This document shows, one piece after another, positions 29,602 to 38,029 of a stretch of DNA of 45,197 bases (within the stretch, counting starts at the first letter, position 1; each line of letters starts with the position of its first letter). The notes under the pieces were generated by a model. The model ran no database searches. It saw only the letters and a list, made by a program, of their open reading frames with translations, and had not been told where the DNA came from. Where the stretch lies: positions 1-45,197 of IMG/VR virus record IMGVR_UViG_3300020580_000027; one strand, 5' to 3'. The position numbers were made by a program, and so were the translations under genes. The DNA comes from a virus.

Positions 29602-30315
29602 ATGCCCATTGCAACCGCATTGCTTACTGCCGCCGCTGTTGCTTCCGCTGGCGCTGGAGTCGGTGGCGTAATCGAAGGGGCACAAGCAGGAAATCGCCAG
29701 CAAAAAGCACTGACACAACAAGAGCAGATTGCCGCCCAGGAACAGACAGACAAGCAGCAGATATTCAAGCAACTCTCGGATTTCTTTACACCATATCTTT
29801 CAACTGGTAGTCCGTTTCTGAAACTCATCCAGCAAGCATCGGCAGGGACGACAGCAACCGGAGCGAACAACGCGGCTGGAGCAATTCGCAACACAGTAGG
29901 GACGAGCGGAGTAGGTTTTGGACCGTCAGGCACGGAAGGCGCGGCTATCGCCAATCTTGGCGGTGAAACTAATGCGACCTCTTCCAGCAACTATTTGCAA
30001 AATTTGCTGAACAATGAGGCGGTGAAGTTCCAAGCGGCGCAGGGATTAAACACCGCAGGTTCGATGGCAGGTTCACCGCAGAATCAGCCGAACGTTTCTA
30101 CACAGCTACCATTCCAGAGTCTTGGCAGTGGGTTAAGTGGACTATCGCAAATCCTAAAAGGATTGATAAATCCAGGGACTTCACCCACTGGCGGCGGGAC
30201 TCCAGCGGTTCCAGGTGGCCCAAATCTTCCAGCCATCTCAGGGAATCTGCCTAACTTGAATATTGGTTTGCCTGGAGTGAGTGGAACACCGACCACACAA
30301 GGATGGGCAGAATGA
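29602..30315 (+). CDS. Internal virion/ejection protein
   Basis: A 237-residue protein. The N-terminus is hydrophobic and Ala/Gly-rich (TALLTAAAVASAGAGVGGVIEGAQAG), typical of podoviral ejection proteins that insert in membranes. A Gln-rich helix (QQKALTQQEQIAAQEQTDKQQIF) and Gly/Asn/Pro-rich remainder follow. The first of three consecutive proteins expected to be packaged with DNA and injected. Function by position and composition. Confidence 0.65.
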   Translation: MPIATALLTAAAVASAGAGVGGVIEGAQAGNRQQKALTQQEQIAAQEQTDKQQIFKQLSDFFTPYLSTGSPFLKLIQQASAGTTATGANNAAGAIRNTVGTSGVGFGPSGTEGAAIANLGGETNATSSSNYLQNLLNNEAVKFQAAQGLNTAGSMAGSPQNQPNVSTQLPFQSLGSGLSGLSQILKGLINPGTSPTGGGTPAVPGGPNLPAISGNLPNLNIGLPGVSGTPTTQGWAE

Positions 30316-31226
30316 ACTCGCCAAATCCTACAGCCCCTCTGATGCAGATGGCGCAACAGACGCTCAGTAATCCTGTGGCTTCGGCGGTTCCTGCCCCACA
30401 GGGCGGTATAGATGCTGGCGTGCACCCGATAGTCGCTGGGCTGGTAAAACTTCTGGCCAATGCCGCAAGTTCCTATGGCTGGACTTCCATGCCGCCACAG
30501 CAACGCCTCGAAGCGCAAGGGCAGGAACAGCAAAAAGCGGAGACGATGGCGCGACTGGCGCAGACCGGAGCCTACCAGCAAGGAGAACTAGAATACCGCA
30601 AGAACATGGCCGATGTAGCTGGGCAACGTGCTGGAGCCTATGAGGAAGATGTACAGAGCAAGAAAGAGTCGCGGGATACGCAGAACGCCATCAAGCAGCA
30701 AGCTCTCGACCTCGCTAAAGAAAAGAACAACTGGCAAAAGGATATGGCACAGGGGCGGCTCGACCAAGCCAAGACGCGCATAAGCAATCAGGCGCAACAG
30801 TTTGAGAAGAGTTTCCAGATTCGCGTCAAGCAAGTAGGGCTAGAGCAGGCCAAAGTCGAGATGATGGAGCAGGGCTTAGGCATCAAGCAGGGATTTTTGG
30901 ACCTTGCCAAGTCCGCGTTGAGCCAGAAAGGGACTACCGAAGGCGTCAACACCATTACAAAGCTGCAAGGCTTAGCGATGGAACATCCCATATTGTCATC
31001 CATCTTCGGGCTGGACGATGTTACAAGCATGGTGGGAGAGTCGCGTGGTGCAGGGATACCGGGTGTCGGTGCTGGCGGTCAACCCCCAACAGTCGGCGCA
31101 ACGCCTGCCACTGCACCACCGGCTAATCCAAAGGCTGCGGCCAAGAATCGTCAAAAGAACCCGCCAGCAGCCGTACAACAGTTCCATTACGACGCACAAG
31201 GGAATAGGGTAGCAGGGCCACAATAA
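30312..31226 (+). CDS. Internal virion/ejection protein with coiled coil
   Basis: A 304-residue protein; start ATG 30312 in the ATGA overlap (ATG 30303 is also in frame). Long Gln/Glu/Lys-rich helices from about 60 to 200 (QRLEAQGQEQQKAETMARL, QQALDLAKEKNNWQKDM), then a Pro/Ala-rich end. Coiled-coil ejection proteins of this kind form the channel that guides DNA across the cell envelope in podoviruses. Inferred. Confidence 0.65.
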   Translation: MNSPNPTAPLMQMAQQTLSNPVASAVPAPQGGIDAGVHPIVAGLVKLLANAASSYGWTSMPPQQRLEAQGQEQQKAETMARLAQTGAYQQGELEYRKNMADVAGQRAGAYEEDVQSKKESRDTQNAIKQQALDLAKEKNNWQKDMAQGRLDQAKTRISNQAQQFEKSFQIRVKQVGLEQAKVEMMEQGLGIKQGFLDLAKSALSQKGTTEGVNTITKLQGLAMEHPILSSIFGLDDVTSMVGESRGAGIPGVGAGGQPPTVGATPATAPPANPKAAAKNRQKNPPAAVQQFHYDAQGNRVAGPQ

Positions 31227-32995
31227 TGGCTGATGGCGACCAAATCATAGCTAACGCCGCAGATGGGACTCAGCATATCTTCCCTTCTGGTACGGACGTG
31301 TCCGTGATTGACGCGGCCATGAAACGCTATGTGACGCGGCCCGAAGCACAGCCGGGAGCCTTCCAGCAACGTCCTAGCGGTCCAGTACTAAACGCCAAAG
31401 ACATGGCCATGCCGGATGCCAGCGCTACACCGGGAAGCGTAGCGCGTTCTGGTGCAGGTGGGTTGACTAGCGCCATCATCCCTGAAAACGAGCAAAGCGC
31501 TGATTGGAAGAAGAATCTTTCCACGATAGGCGCTGGACTCAACCAGCAGGTGAACACCGCCGCAACGACGCCGTGGGGCCAGGGCGGGCCTATCTGGGGA
31601 GTCTTGTCGATGCTGGCCAAAAGCATTATGAGTGGGGCGCATGGAGCGGCTAGTGGAGCAGAGGAATTGGGTAGCGGAGCATTGAATCTTGACCCTAACA
31701 AGGCAGCGCATGGGGGCGGAGCGTTCCTAGGCAATCTAGGCACACTTGGCTTGCTAAAGAAAACACCCGAAGCACTCCCATCTGTGAACCTGCCGGAAAA
31801 AGGGTGGACGCCAGAATTAAGCGCAGGCGACCCGCTAGGCAAGGAATCTGTTCAAAATGTGATGAACCAAGGCCCATCCAAAGCCAAATTCATCAGCCGT
31901 CAAGTCGAGCGCGCCAATGCCACGCAATCAGCGGTCAAGTCCACACTCGATGCCGTGCATGAAGATGGCAAACAACTGATGAGCGGCGTAAGCCAGCATG
32001 TAGACTCCGCCGAACCTAACGGAGCATTCAATCGCGCCGATGTCCATGCGGCGGTAAAAGACGCAATGGGCGTAGTGAAGGCTGACCAGAAAGTTCCAGC
32101 AGCGATTACCAAGGTGCTCGATACCTTCAAGCCCGATGATACTGGCGGCTGGATGCAGAAGGGTGGCAAAGCTCCAAAGGGGCCAACGGTAGGCGGCAAG
32201 ACGCTGGACCTCACCAACCCATCGGACAAGGCAGCATTTGAGAAGTACAAGAATGCTGGAGTGTTCACGCCAGAGGAAGCGGCACGTTATGAAGGTGGGG
32301 GCAGCCCGGAAGGGAAGATGTCGTTTGAGGAGCTAAAGCAGATACACTCAGACATTGGCCGGCAGATAGCGAACACCGAAGGCGCAGTAGAGGCTGGCGT
32401 GAAAGCGGCTTACTCCAAATTAGGCGAGATGTTGCGTAACAAAGCGGAGAGCCACGGAATGCTGAACGAGTGGAGTGAAGGGGCCAGCAAGGTAAAAACC
32501 TTCTACGATACGGCGTATCGCTCACCGCTCAAGGATACCTACTTTGGAAGCAACCACGGCAAGATTATGAAGCCGCTGGTTAGCGACGACCTTGGGCCTA
32601 CGGTGTGGAAGCAACTGGAGAAGGTAGCGCCCTACGGCTTGGATATGGACAAGCTCAAGCAGACCGTGGACGGCTACCGCTACGGCAAGAAGATGGACAT
32701 GCTGAATGAGCCTTCGCGGATGACTCCGATTCTCGCGGCTATCAGTCCGAAGATGGCGGCTCTGCGCATCGCTATCCCACGTGGAATGCGTACGGCGGGA
32801 ATGACGGAGTACCTGTACGGCAAGGGCTTGGAGAACGTGCCGGAAGTCCCCACATCGAAGATTTATCCGTCAGCAAAGGCCGCAGCCAAAGCAAGGTCTG
32901 GATGGGAGACTTCGGACGAAGCGGCACGTCGTAGAGCTTCTGGCGTAGACCCATCGCTTAAGTCGGCGCGCCGACACTACGAGAAAAACCGATGA
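31226..32995 (+). CDS. Large internal virion protein
   Basis: A 589-residue protein starting at the A of the previous stop. The N-terminus has the common phage motif DG..H.FP.GT....D.AMKRYV (residues 13-35). Then a Gly/Ala-rich hydrophobic region (GVLSMLAKSIMSGAHGAASGAEELG) and a long charged helical body to the end. It is likely the largest of the ejected set. No lytic transglycosylase motif is visible. Confidence 0.65.
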   Translation: MADGDQIIANAADGTQHIFPSGTDVSVIDAAMKRYVTRPEAQPGAFQQRPSGPVLNAKDMAMPDASATPGSVARSGAGGLTSAIIPENEQSADWKKNLSTIGAGLNQQVNTAATTPWGQGGPIWGVLSMLAKSIMSGAHGAASGAEELGSGALNLDPNKAAHGGGAFLGNLGTLGLLKKTPEALPSVNLPEKGWTPELSAGDPLGKESVQNVMNQGPSKAKFISRQVERANATQSAVKSTLDAVHEDGKQLMSGVSQHVDSAEPNGAFNRADVHAAVKDAMGVVKADQKVPAAITKVLDTFKPDDTGGWMQKGGKAPKGPTVGGKTLDLTNPSDKAAFEKYKNAGVFTPEEAARYEGGGSPEGKMSFEELKQIHSDIGRQIANTEGAVEAGVKAAYSKLGEMLRNKAESHGMLNEWSEGASKVKTFYDTAYRSPLKDTYFGSNHGKIMKPLVSDDLGPTVWKQLEKVAPYGLDMDKLKQTVDGYRYGKKMDMLNEPSRMTPILAAISPKMAALRIAIPRGMRTAGMTEYLYGKGLENVPEVPTSKIYPSAKAAAKARSGWETSDEAARRRASGVDPSLKSARRHYEKNR

Positions 32996-33558
32996 GCATA
33001 TTTATCGTGCCAACGCCGGAAAACGTGATGGAGCGCAAGCAGCGCGTACCTGGCTGGACGGTTATCAAGCTCGACCGCAAGGCCAAGCGCGAATGGCTTA
33101 CGCTCATAGCGCAGCTCAAGGAGAGGGGAGTCGTTCATGTCTATAGCAGCGATTTGGACACTGAGGCGGGACAGTTGCTTGCGAACGAGTTGCGAGTCCC
33201 TCTCAAGCACGAATTTGAACTCCGAAGGTTTAGAATCGGCAGATTCCACGGCATCAAGTTGGCCGACCTCGGAATGCTCATGGAGCGATTGGAAGGAAAA
33301 TGGAAACGAAACCCAGCAATCCCCGTTCGTGAGGGAGATTCCTTAATTAGCTTCCAGCGACGTTTCGCTAGGCGATTCAATACGCTACTAGGCCAAACCG
33401 AGACTATCGCTTTTGTCACAGACCCGTTGACGATTGCCTATATCCGAGGGGGGATGGACGCGCATTCCTTAATCCCCAACGGCAATCCTATTGACCGGAA
33501 AAAGATTTACAAAGTTTCGGCACGCTCAAATGAGCAAGCCGCTCAAGGAGTAGCGTAA
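32992..33558 (+). CDS. Degenerate histidine-phosphatase-fold protein
   Basis: A 188-residue protein resembling the phosphoglycerate mutase/histidine phosphatase fold: HVYSSDLDTEAGQLLANEL (residues 49-67) equals the SSDL helix, RRFRIGRFHGI (79-88) the 'E..G..EG' strand, PVREGDSLISFQRRF (111-125) the 'GES....R' helix, and IAFVTDPLTIAYIRGG (139-154) the 'VVTHG..IR' strand. But the catalytic RHG becomes PTP (residues 7-9) and the second His becomes Asp144; SSDLxR also lacks its Arg. Likely a binding fold without phosphatase activity. Located between ejection and spike genes. Confidence 0.7.
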   Translation: MSIFIVPTPENVMERKQRVPGWTVIKLDRKAKREWLTLIAQLKERGVVHVYSSDLDTEAGQLLANELRVPLKHEFELRRFRIGRFHGIKLADLGMLMERLEGKWKRNPAIPVREGDSLISFQRRFARRFNTLLGQTETIAFVTDPLTIAYIRGGMDAHSLIPNGNPIDRKKIYKVSARSNEQAAQGVA

Positions 33559-34088
33559 TGCCTGGGCCAGCGCGACCGTGGAACAATGTCCCAGACGATC
33601 CTTTCATCCAAGGGGCCACGCGGGATTTCCTTAATTGGCTGCTCACGGTCGCCATACAAATCCAAGGCAACCTGTTTCCGCCTGCTGCGCCACAAGTCAC
33701 GACCATTTCTCAACCTGGGGCGGTGCAAATAATCTTCAATGAAGTGGCCAACGCCAACCACTACGCGGTATTTGAAAGCGGAGTGGCCAGCGCTCCACCT
33801 GGAGTACCACTCGCTACCATATCAGCGAACCACGGAGCTATCAGCAATTCCTATTTGCGTACAGGACTAAATGACACTGTGACTAGGTACTATTTCGTGC
33901 AGGCATTCGATAATTCAGGGAATCGCGGCACTTTGTCTGGCGGTACTCCCGGCGCAGCACTCTCAACCGCAGCAACCATCGTCCCAATATCGCAGACGCC
34001 AGTAAATCAGGGCGGTGTTGGTGGTGGTGTAGGCGGCGGCGGCGCACTTCCCGGCCGTCCAGGGCCAAGGGGAACACAAGTTGCCTAG
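33558..34088 (+). CDS. FnIII-like tail-associated protein
   Basis: A 176-residue protein. After an N-terminal helix (ATRDFLNWLLTVAIQIQGNL), one beta-sandwich domain: QPGAVQIIFNEVANANHYAVFESG, then TRYYFVQAFDNSGNRG, the Y-x-V-x-A-x-D-x-x-G-N-x-G pattern of fibronectin type III. A Gly-rich tail (GGVGGGVGGGGALPG) ends it, overlapping the spike gene start by eight bases. Possibly the linker or adaptor for the spike encoded next. Confidence 0.72.
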   Translation: MPGPARPWNNVPDDPFIQGATRDFLNWLLTVAIQIQGNLFPPAAPQVTTISQPGAVQIIFNEVANANHYAVFESGVASAPPGVPLATISANHGAISNSYLRTGLNDTVTRYYFVQAFDNSGNRGTLSGGTPGAALSTAATIVPISQTPVNQGGVGGGVGGGGALPGRPGPRGTQVA

Positions 34089-36006
34089 TCCTTGCACGGT
34101 ATCGGGCACGTTAAGTCAACTCAGCAGCGCGCTGATTGGCCAAGGCAAAGTGTTGTTCCAGCTAACAAACATTGGGATAGGCAATCCCATCGGAGTCACT
34201 GGCACAACTATAATCCCATCGCTGACCTACACGGCAGTTACATCGGTCAATGGCACATTCTCAATTTCAATTTGGGGTAACGATAATATTACGCCAGCGA
34301 ACACAGTGTATTCCTGCACTTTCTTTGATTCGCTCGGCAACTCGATGGGGCCGGTGCTCTACAACATTGTAGGGGCCTCGTTCAACCTTAATACAGCTAT
34401 AGCCGTGAGCAATGTTCTGCCGCCTGTGTTTGTCCCCACAGCTATCGTCAGTGCTCCCACCGCACCGCAGGTCATCACTGGCCAGAAACTTACGCTGACC
34501 AACACCGCGCCTTTATTCTTGGCGCAAATGGAAAACATACAATTCGTGGATTCCACTTTGGCGCGAGGGGGAAGCGACATTGGAGATGAAATTAACAAGG
34601 CTTATACCGCACTCCCCGCCACCGGAGGAACGATTGTCATAGCTCCGCAAGCTACCGGAGCGCCTTACAGTTTCAGCACTCCCATCACATTCACTGCCTC
34701 TGGGAAATATGTCCTATTGATGGGCTGGGCAGCGCCAGGGAACCAAAGCGCGGGGATTGGCATTCCTGGCTCAATGGGAGGAGTAACGTTGAATTATGTT
34801 CCGGTGACAGCTACCTCAGCGATTACGATGGATTACGTGCCTTCTATCGGTGGAGGGATTGCGAGCACCCACGGCCTGCGTGACCTAACGCTAGTAAATG
34901 GAACCATCACTAATAACCCTTTCTTGTCCATAGGAGGTACTGGCAGTTCGGCAACCGGAGTGCAGATTGGCGGCACGCTATCGGGAATGCAGAATGGAAT
35001 CATTCAAGGATGCCGAATGGCTGGTTTCGGTATCGGTATCAGTTTTGTGCCGAGCGGAGGCGGCATCTCTTGGGGAGTGCGCATCCGCGATTGCGGGCTA
35101 TTTGCCAATACCACAGGCATCAAGTACGACGGCTCTTTCGAACGGCAGATGATTGAGAATTGCAATTTCCTGTTCAATGCCACCGGCATTCAAGAGGTTA
35201 ACGGCCTAAGTTTGGATATATTCATCGACGGTTGTTCCTTTGACACGAATACGATAAATGGCATAAACCAAGGCAATAACAGCAATATCTTTGTTACCGG
35301 GAGCCATTTCGAGAGCACTGGAGCCACATCCACCCAACTTTCCTATTCCCATCACCATGTGAGTGCTGGTGGCCATATGTATTACAGCCAGTGCTTCATT
35401 CTCGATGACCGTAACGCTGGAGCCGCGCAAGACTTCTATTTCAGCACCACAGGAACGAGCGTTGCATCCTTCATGGATATTTTGTTTTTCCAGGCTTCTG
35501 GCCCCTCTGCGGCAACAACGGTGATTTCCGCTGCTTCTGGAAACATTGTATTTACGAAGTTCAATAATCTTTCGCCCTCGCGGTCCCCGACCTTGGTTTC
35601 TGGAACAGTCAACTGGATTGACCTGAACATAGCTGGCGGTGTAGTCCAGGTAAAGCGCCTGTCCGCGCATAGCGGTACCGCATTAGTAGCGGGGGATTTC
35701 GCTTTGAGTGCTGGGTGGGGTTCCACCGCTACCGTGACGGCGGTGATTGGTACGGACCAAGCATGGCAAATGCTAGTGACATCTCAAGGGGCTGGTATCG
35801 CAGCGGGACCGACCATCACACTTACTTTCCATGACGGGACATGGACAAATTCGCCTATCTGTAACAGCAAAATACAAGGAGGAACAGGCAGTTTGACTGC
35901 TGCATTGACCGATAATCCTTCGGCTACTCAAAATATCATCACTTTTCAAGGTACGCCGGTCAGTGGTTTGACTTATCTTATTTCGAGCGTTGCTATCGGT
36001 AGATAA
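34081..36006 (+). CDS. Tailspike with beta-helix domain
   Basis: A 641-residue protein from TTG 34081. N-terminal beta domain about 1-165 (virion attachment), then SDIGDEINKAYTALPATGGTIVIAPQATG, the signature entry into pectate-lyase-like spikes. Right-handed beta-helix repeats follow (LRDLTLVNG, IIQGCRMAGFGIGIS, IRDCGLFANTTGIKYDG, IENCNFLFNATGIQ, IDGCSFDTNTINGI), and a C-terminal beta domain. It should recognise and perhaps degrade host surface glycan. No signal peptide. Catalytic residues cannot be assigned. Confidence 0.85.
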   Translation: MPSPCTVSGTLSQLSSALIGQGKVLFQLTNIGIGNPIGVTGTTIIPSLTYTAVTSVNGTFSISIWGNDNITPANTVYSCTFFDSLGNSMGPVLYNIVGASFNLNTAIAVSNVLPPVFVPTAIVSAPTAPQVITGQKLTLTNTAPLFLAQMENIQFVDSTLARGGSDIGDEINKAYTALPATGGTIVIAPQATGAPYSFSTPITFTASGKYVLLMGWAAPGNQSAGIGIPGSMGGVTLNYVPVTATSAITMDYVPSIGGGIASTHGLRDLTLVNGTITNNPFLSIGGTGSSATGVQIGGTLSGMQNGIIQGCRMAGFGIGISFVPSGGGISWGVRIRDCGLFANTTGIKYDGSFERQMIENCNFLFNATGIQEVNGLSLDIFIDGCSFDTNTINGINQGNNSNIFVTGSHFESTGATSTQLSYSHHHVSAGGHMYYSQCFILDDRNAGAAQDFYFSTTGTSVASFMDILFFQASGPSAATTVISAASGNIVFTKFNNLSPSRSPTLVSGTVNWIDLNIAGGVVQVKRLSAHSGTALVAGDFALSAGWGSTATVTAVIGTDQAWQMLVTSQGAGIAAGPTITLTFHDGTWTNSPICNSKIQGGTGSLTAALTDNPSATQNIITFQGTPVSGLTYLISSVAIGR

Positions 36007-36019
36007 TGGAAGTAGGGCT

Positions 36020-36106
36020 ATGAAAAGACTTCTAATTTTGCTTCTCTTTGCGATGTCAGTTTTTGCACAATCCAACGTGCAAATTAGTCGGACACAGTTG
36101 ACATGA
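36020..36106 (+). CDS. 28-residue signal-peptide ORF, spike-leader remnant
   Basis: ATG 36020 with AAGTAGGGCT upstream. The product MKRLLILLLFAMSVFAQSNV, then QISRTQLT, repeats the end of the leader and the first mature residues of the gene at 24391 (both ...VFAQSNVQIS), with similar DNA (GTTTTTGC-CAATCCAA-GTGCAAAT). It then ends in an ATGA overlap with the next gene. It may be the remnant of a deleted second copy of that spike gene, or a short secreted peptide. Confidence 0.6.
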   Translation: MKRLLILLLFAMSVFAQSNVQISRTQLT

Positions 36107-36285
36107 CCCCCGCGCAACGCAACCTAGAAGAGATGGAGCGCCATGTGCCAAAGACTCACCGGCTGAACAATTTTGAGCAGCGCTGCCTTCACGCTATACA
36201 GAAGTTGCTGCGCAGCCAGCGGATAATCATCGTGTACGATGAACGTAGCCGCGCTCATCACATATTGAACGTGCCAGATAAATGA
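36103..36285 (+). CDS. Small basic hypothetical protein
   Basis: A 60-residue protein, ATGA-coupled to the 28-residue frame. Helical and basic (TPAQRNLEEMERHVPKTHRL, HAIQKLLRSQRI), ending ILNVPDK. No family recognised. It begins the lysis-region run. Confidence 0.6.
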   Translation: MTPAQRNLEEMERHVPKTHRLNNFEQRCLHAIQKLLRSQRIIIVYDERSRAHHILNVPDK

Positions 36286-36857
36286 TGGCTGAGAACAAAA
36301 ACAGTGAGTATCAGGAAATCATTGCTCGGCTCGACGCTCTCAAGGAACGAGCGCCGCTTATTCCACTCATCGACCCTACCGCTAATGTCAAGGAGCTGGT
36401 GGAGATGGAGCGGCGGCACGCAAATGAAGTGCGTATCCTATCCGAGAAGCGACAGGATGATTTGCGGGAACAGGCTGAGCACTACAACGACAAACTCACA
36501 ACGGAACGCCAACGCGCTGATTCTGAGTCGAGGAAGGCCGAAGCTGGCCGGATTGATTCGCGGTTTCAGGACATCATTTCCAGTGCTGCGCTCTTGGCTG
36601 AAAGAAATCTTGCGACTGCGGCAACGCTTCAAAAAACAGTCGAGACATCGGCAGAAGCCTTACGCGCTCAAGCAATGCAAACGAATGCTGTCACAACCGC
36701 CGCGATTAGAGTTTTAGAGCAAAATCAAAATCTTGCAGGGGGAGCAAAGATACAAAGTACCGAAGGCCAACAACGGAGTCAGTGGACGATGGATAAAATA
36801 ATCATGCTCGCCGTGGCAGCCATTGGATGGGTGCTGTTACTGTGGAGGGCCAAGTGA
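36282..36857 (+). CDS. Coiled-coil protein with C-terminal membrane anchor
   Basis: A 191-residue protein. A long charged coiled coil (about 35-100, ERRHANEVRILSEKRQDDL, NDKLTTERQRADSESRKAEAGR) continues through a second helical part, ending in one hydrophobic helix (IIMLAVAAIGWVLLLW) near the C-terminus. A tail-anchored inner-membrane protein; possible holin, antiholin or envelope scaffold. Overlaps neighbours by ATGA/GTGA. Confidence 0.65.
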   Translation: MMAENKNSEYQEIIARLDALKERAPLIPLIDPTANVKELVEMERRHANEVRILSEKRQDDLREQAEHYNDKLTTERQRADSESRKAEAGRIDSRFQDIISSAALLAERNLATAATLQKTVETSAEALRAQAMQTNAVTTAAIRVLEQNQNLAGGAKIQSTEGQQRSQWTMDKIIMLAVAAIGWVLLLWRAK

Positions 36858-36964
36858 AATACATCGACCTACGCGCTTGGAAGATTGCCCCGTTATGTGG
36901 CGCTGTGCTGATACTGGTTTGGGGCTTTGCTTGGTGGTGGAAAACGATGGTAAAGGAGAGATAA
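36854..36964 (+). CDS. 36-residue membrane protein
   Basis: GTG 36854 overlaps the previous stop (GTGA). One hydrophobic Trp-rich helix (IAPLCGAVLILVWGFAWWW) with basic flanks. Small size, lysis location and tight coupling suggest a holin accessory. Cannot be proven from sequence. Confidence 0.5.
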   Translation: MKYIDLRAWKIAPLCGAVLILVWGFAWWWKTMVKER

Positions 36965-36965
36965 C

Positions 36966-37133
36966 GTGGCAATTTATTTGAGCTTATTGGTCGCGCTTGT
37001 GGGAGTGCTGATGTATGCCCTGTGCGTCAATCCGAAGTTGCAGGAAATCGGCAGGCTTGCGTACTTCGCTGGGTTGCTGGCGTTTCTGTTGAGTGGTGTG
37101 CAGCAGTTGCTTACGGTTATCGGGCATCGCTGA
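36966..37133 (+). CDS. Candidate holin, two membrane helices
   Basis: A 55-residue protein from GTG 36966 with AAGGAGAG upstream. Two hydrophobic segments: YLSLLVALVGVLMYALCV (4-21) and ARLAYFAGLLAFLLSG-like (30-45), separated by NPKLQEIGR. Small podoviral-type proteins with this exact outline (AIYLSLLVA....Y.LC....L.EIGR.A...GLLAFL) are often found next to endolysins and called holins. The most holin-like of the membrane genes here. Confidence 0.65.
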   Translation: MAIYLSLLVALVGVLMYALCVNPKLQEIGRLAYFAGLLAFLLSGVQQLLTVIGHR

Positions 37134-37144
37134 AAGGACACTAG

Positions 37145-37345
37145 ATGACGCTAGCTCATTGGTCGCTCTACTTGCAGCTCCTTGGCTACATTCTATTTGC
37201 GCTTTGGAAACTGTTTTGGAGTGGACGCAAAGAAGATAAGCGTCGATACAATACCCTCATTGCTCGCGTTGAAAAGAATGAACGTGAATATCTGAAATTC
37301 AGGCTCAGGGTTGCAGCTAAATTTGGTTGGAACGGAGATTTATAA
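37145..37345 (+). CDS. Small membrane protein with charged tail
   Basis: A 66-residue protein: one hydrophobic helix (WSLYLQLLGYILFALWKLF), then a basic coiled segment (RKEDKRRYNTLIARVEKNEREYLKFRLRV). Likely single-pass with a cytoplasmic C-terminus. AAAGGACACTAG precedes it. Possible antiholin or inner-membrane spanin-type subunit. Confidence 0.6.
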   Translation: MTLAHWSLYLQLLGYILFALWKLFWSGRKEDKRRYNTLIARVEKNEREYLKFRLRVAAKFGWNGDL

Positions 37346-37551
37346 TGGCCGGACACTCGCCGGGAACTACACTCAAGGCTACATGCGTGAAAGCAGAAGG
37401 CAATGACTTGCAGTTTGTTGCCGATGCTGAGGATGTCAAATACTTCCAAGCAGGCGTAGGATATGTGCTCCATGCCACTCGACTACCTGATGGGGGCGAC
37501 GATAGCGGTGCTGCTCGTGGCGCTGCTAAGAGTCCAAGAGCCAAAACTTAA
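37345..37551 (+). CDS. Hypothetical soluble protein in lysis region
   Basis: A 68-residue protein from ATG 37345, overlapping the previous stop (TAATGG). GTTLKATCVKAEGNDLQFVADAEDVKYFQAGVGYVLHATR is a small beta fold. The C-terminal third (LPDGGDDSGAARGAAKSPRAKT) overlaps the next gene in another frame and looks unstructured. Function unknown. Confidence 0.55.
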   Translation: MAGHSPGTTLKATCVKAEGNDLQFVADAEDVKYFQAGVGYVLHATRLPDGGDDSGAARGAAKSPRAKT

Positions 37552-38029
37552 GCTCTACATCCTCTCAGAACTGGTGGCCACGATGGGCATAGAGGCGGCA
37601 GCATTGACCTGGCCAGATTACAACAGTCGGGAATATGCTGCCGCTTACTGTGTCTGTAGGGCTATCGACCTCTCTGCGGCTATCTGGCTGTCTAGGCCAC
37701 GCGCAGGGACGACTATTAGCGCCCTTTTGCTGACCGCCATAGCGATAATCGGCCTCGGTGGGCATTTGGACCTCAACTCAGGGATTGCACTCGCCCAGGG
37801 GCTTGGTTTTGCCTTGGCGGGCATGAGCATAATCCTCCAGCCTATCTCGCTGCCAAACACAGTACTAGCCGTACTCTGGCTCATGCTTGCAGCATTTTTC
37901 TATGGCTATGGCATGGGCTGGCACCTGCAAATCTGGCAAAATCTTGCCGACTACTGGAACACGATTTGCGTTATAGTGGCGTTCGGTATTCTAGCGATAG
38001 TGGGAGCGAAAGATGCCGAGACTGCTTGA
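37472..38029 (+). CDS. Multi-pass membrane protein
   Basis: A 185-residue protein; GTG 37463 is a possible earlier start, ATG 37490 a later one. About five to six hydrophobic segments: YLMGATIAVLLVALLRV, ILSELVATMGIEAAAL, AISALLLTAIAIIGLGG-type, GLGFALAGMSIILQPISL, VLAVLWLMLAAFFYGYG and ICVIVAFGILAIVG. No transporter motif seen. Located in the lysis region but larger than usual holins; a membrane-remodelling role is possible. Overlaps the previous gene by 80 bases. Confidence 0.65.
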   Translation: MPLDYLMGATIAVLLVALLRVQEPKLKLYILSELVATMGIEAAALTWPDYNSREYAAAYCVCRAIDLSAAIWLSRPRAGTTISALLLTAIAIIGLGGHLDLNSGIALAQGLGFALAGMSIILQPISLPNTVLAVLWLMLAAFFYGYGMGWHLQIWQNLADYWNTICVIVAFGILAIVGAKDAETA

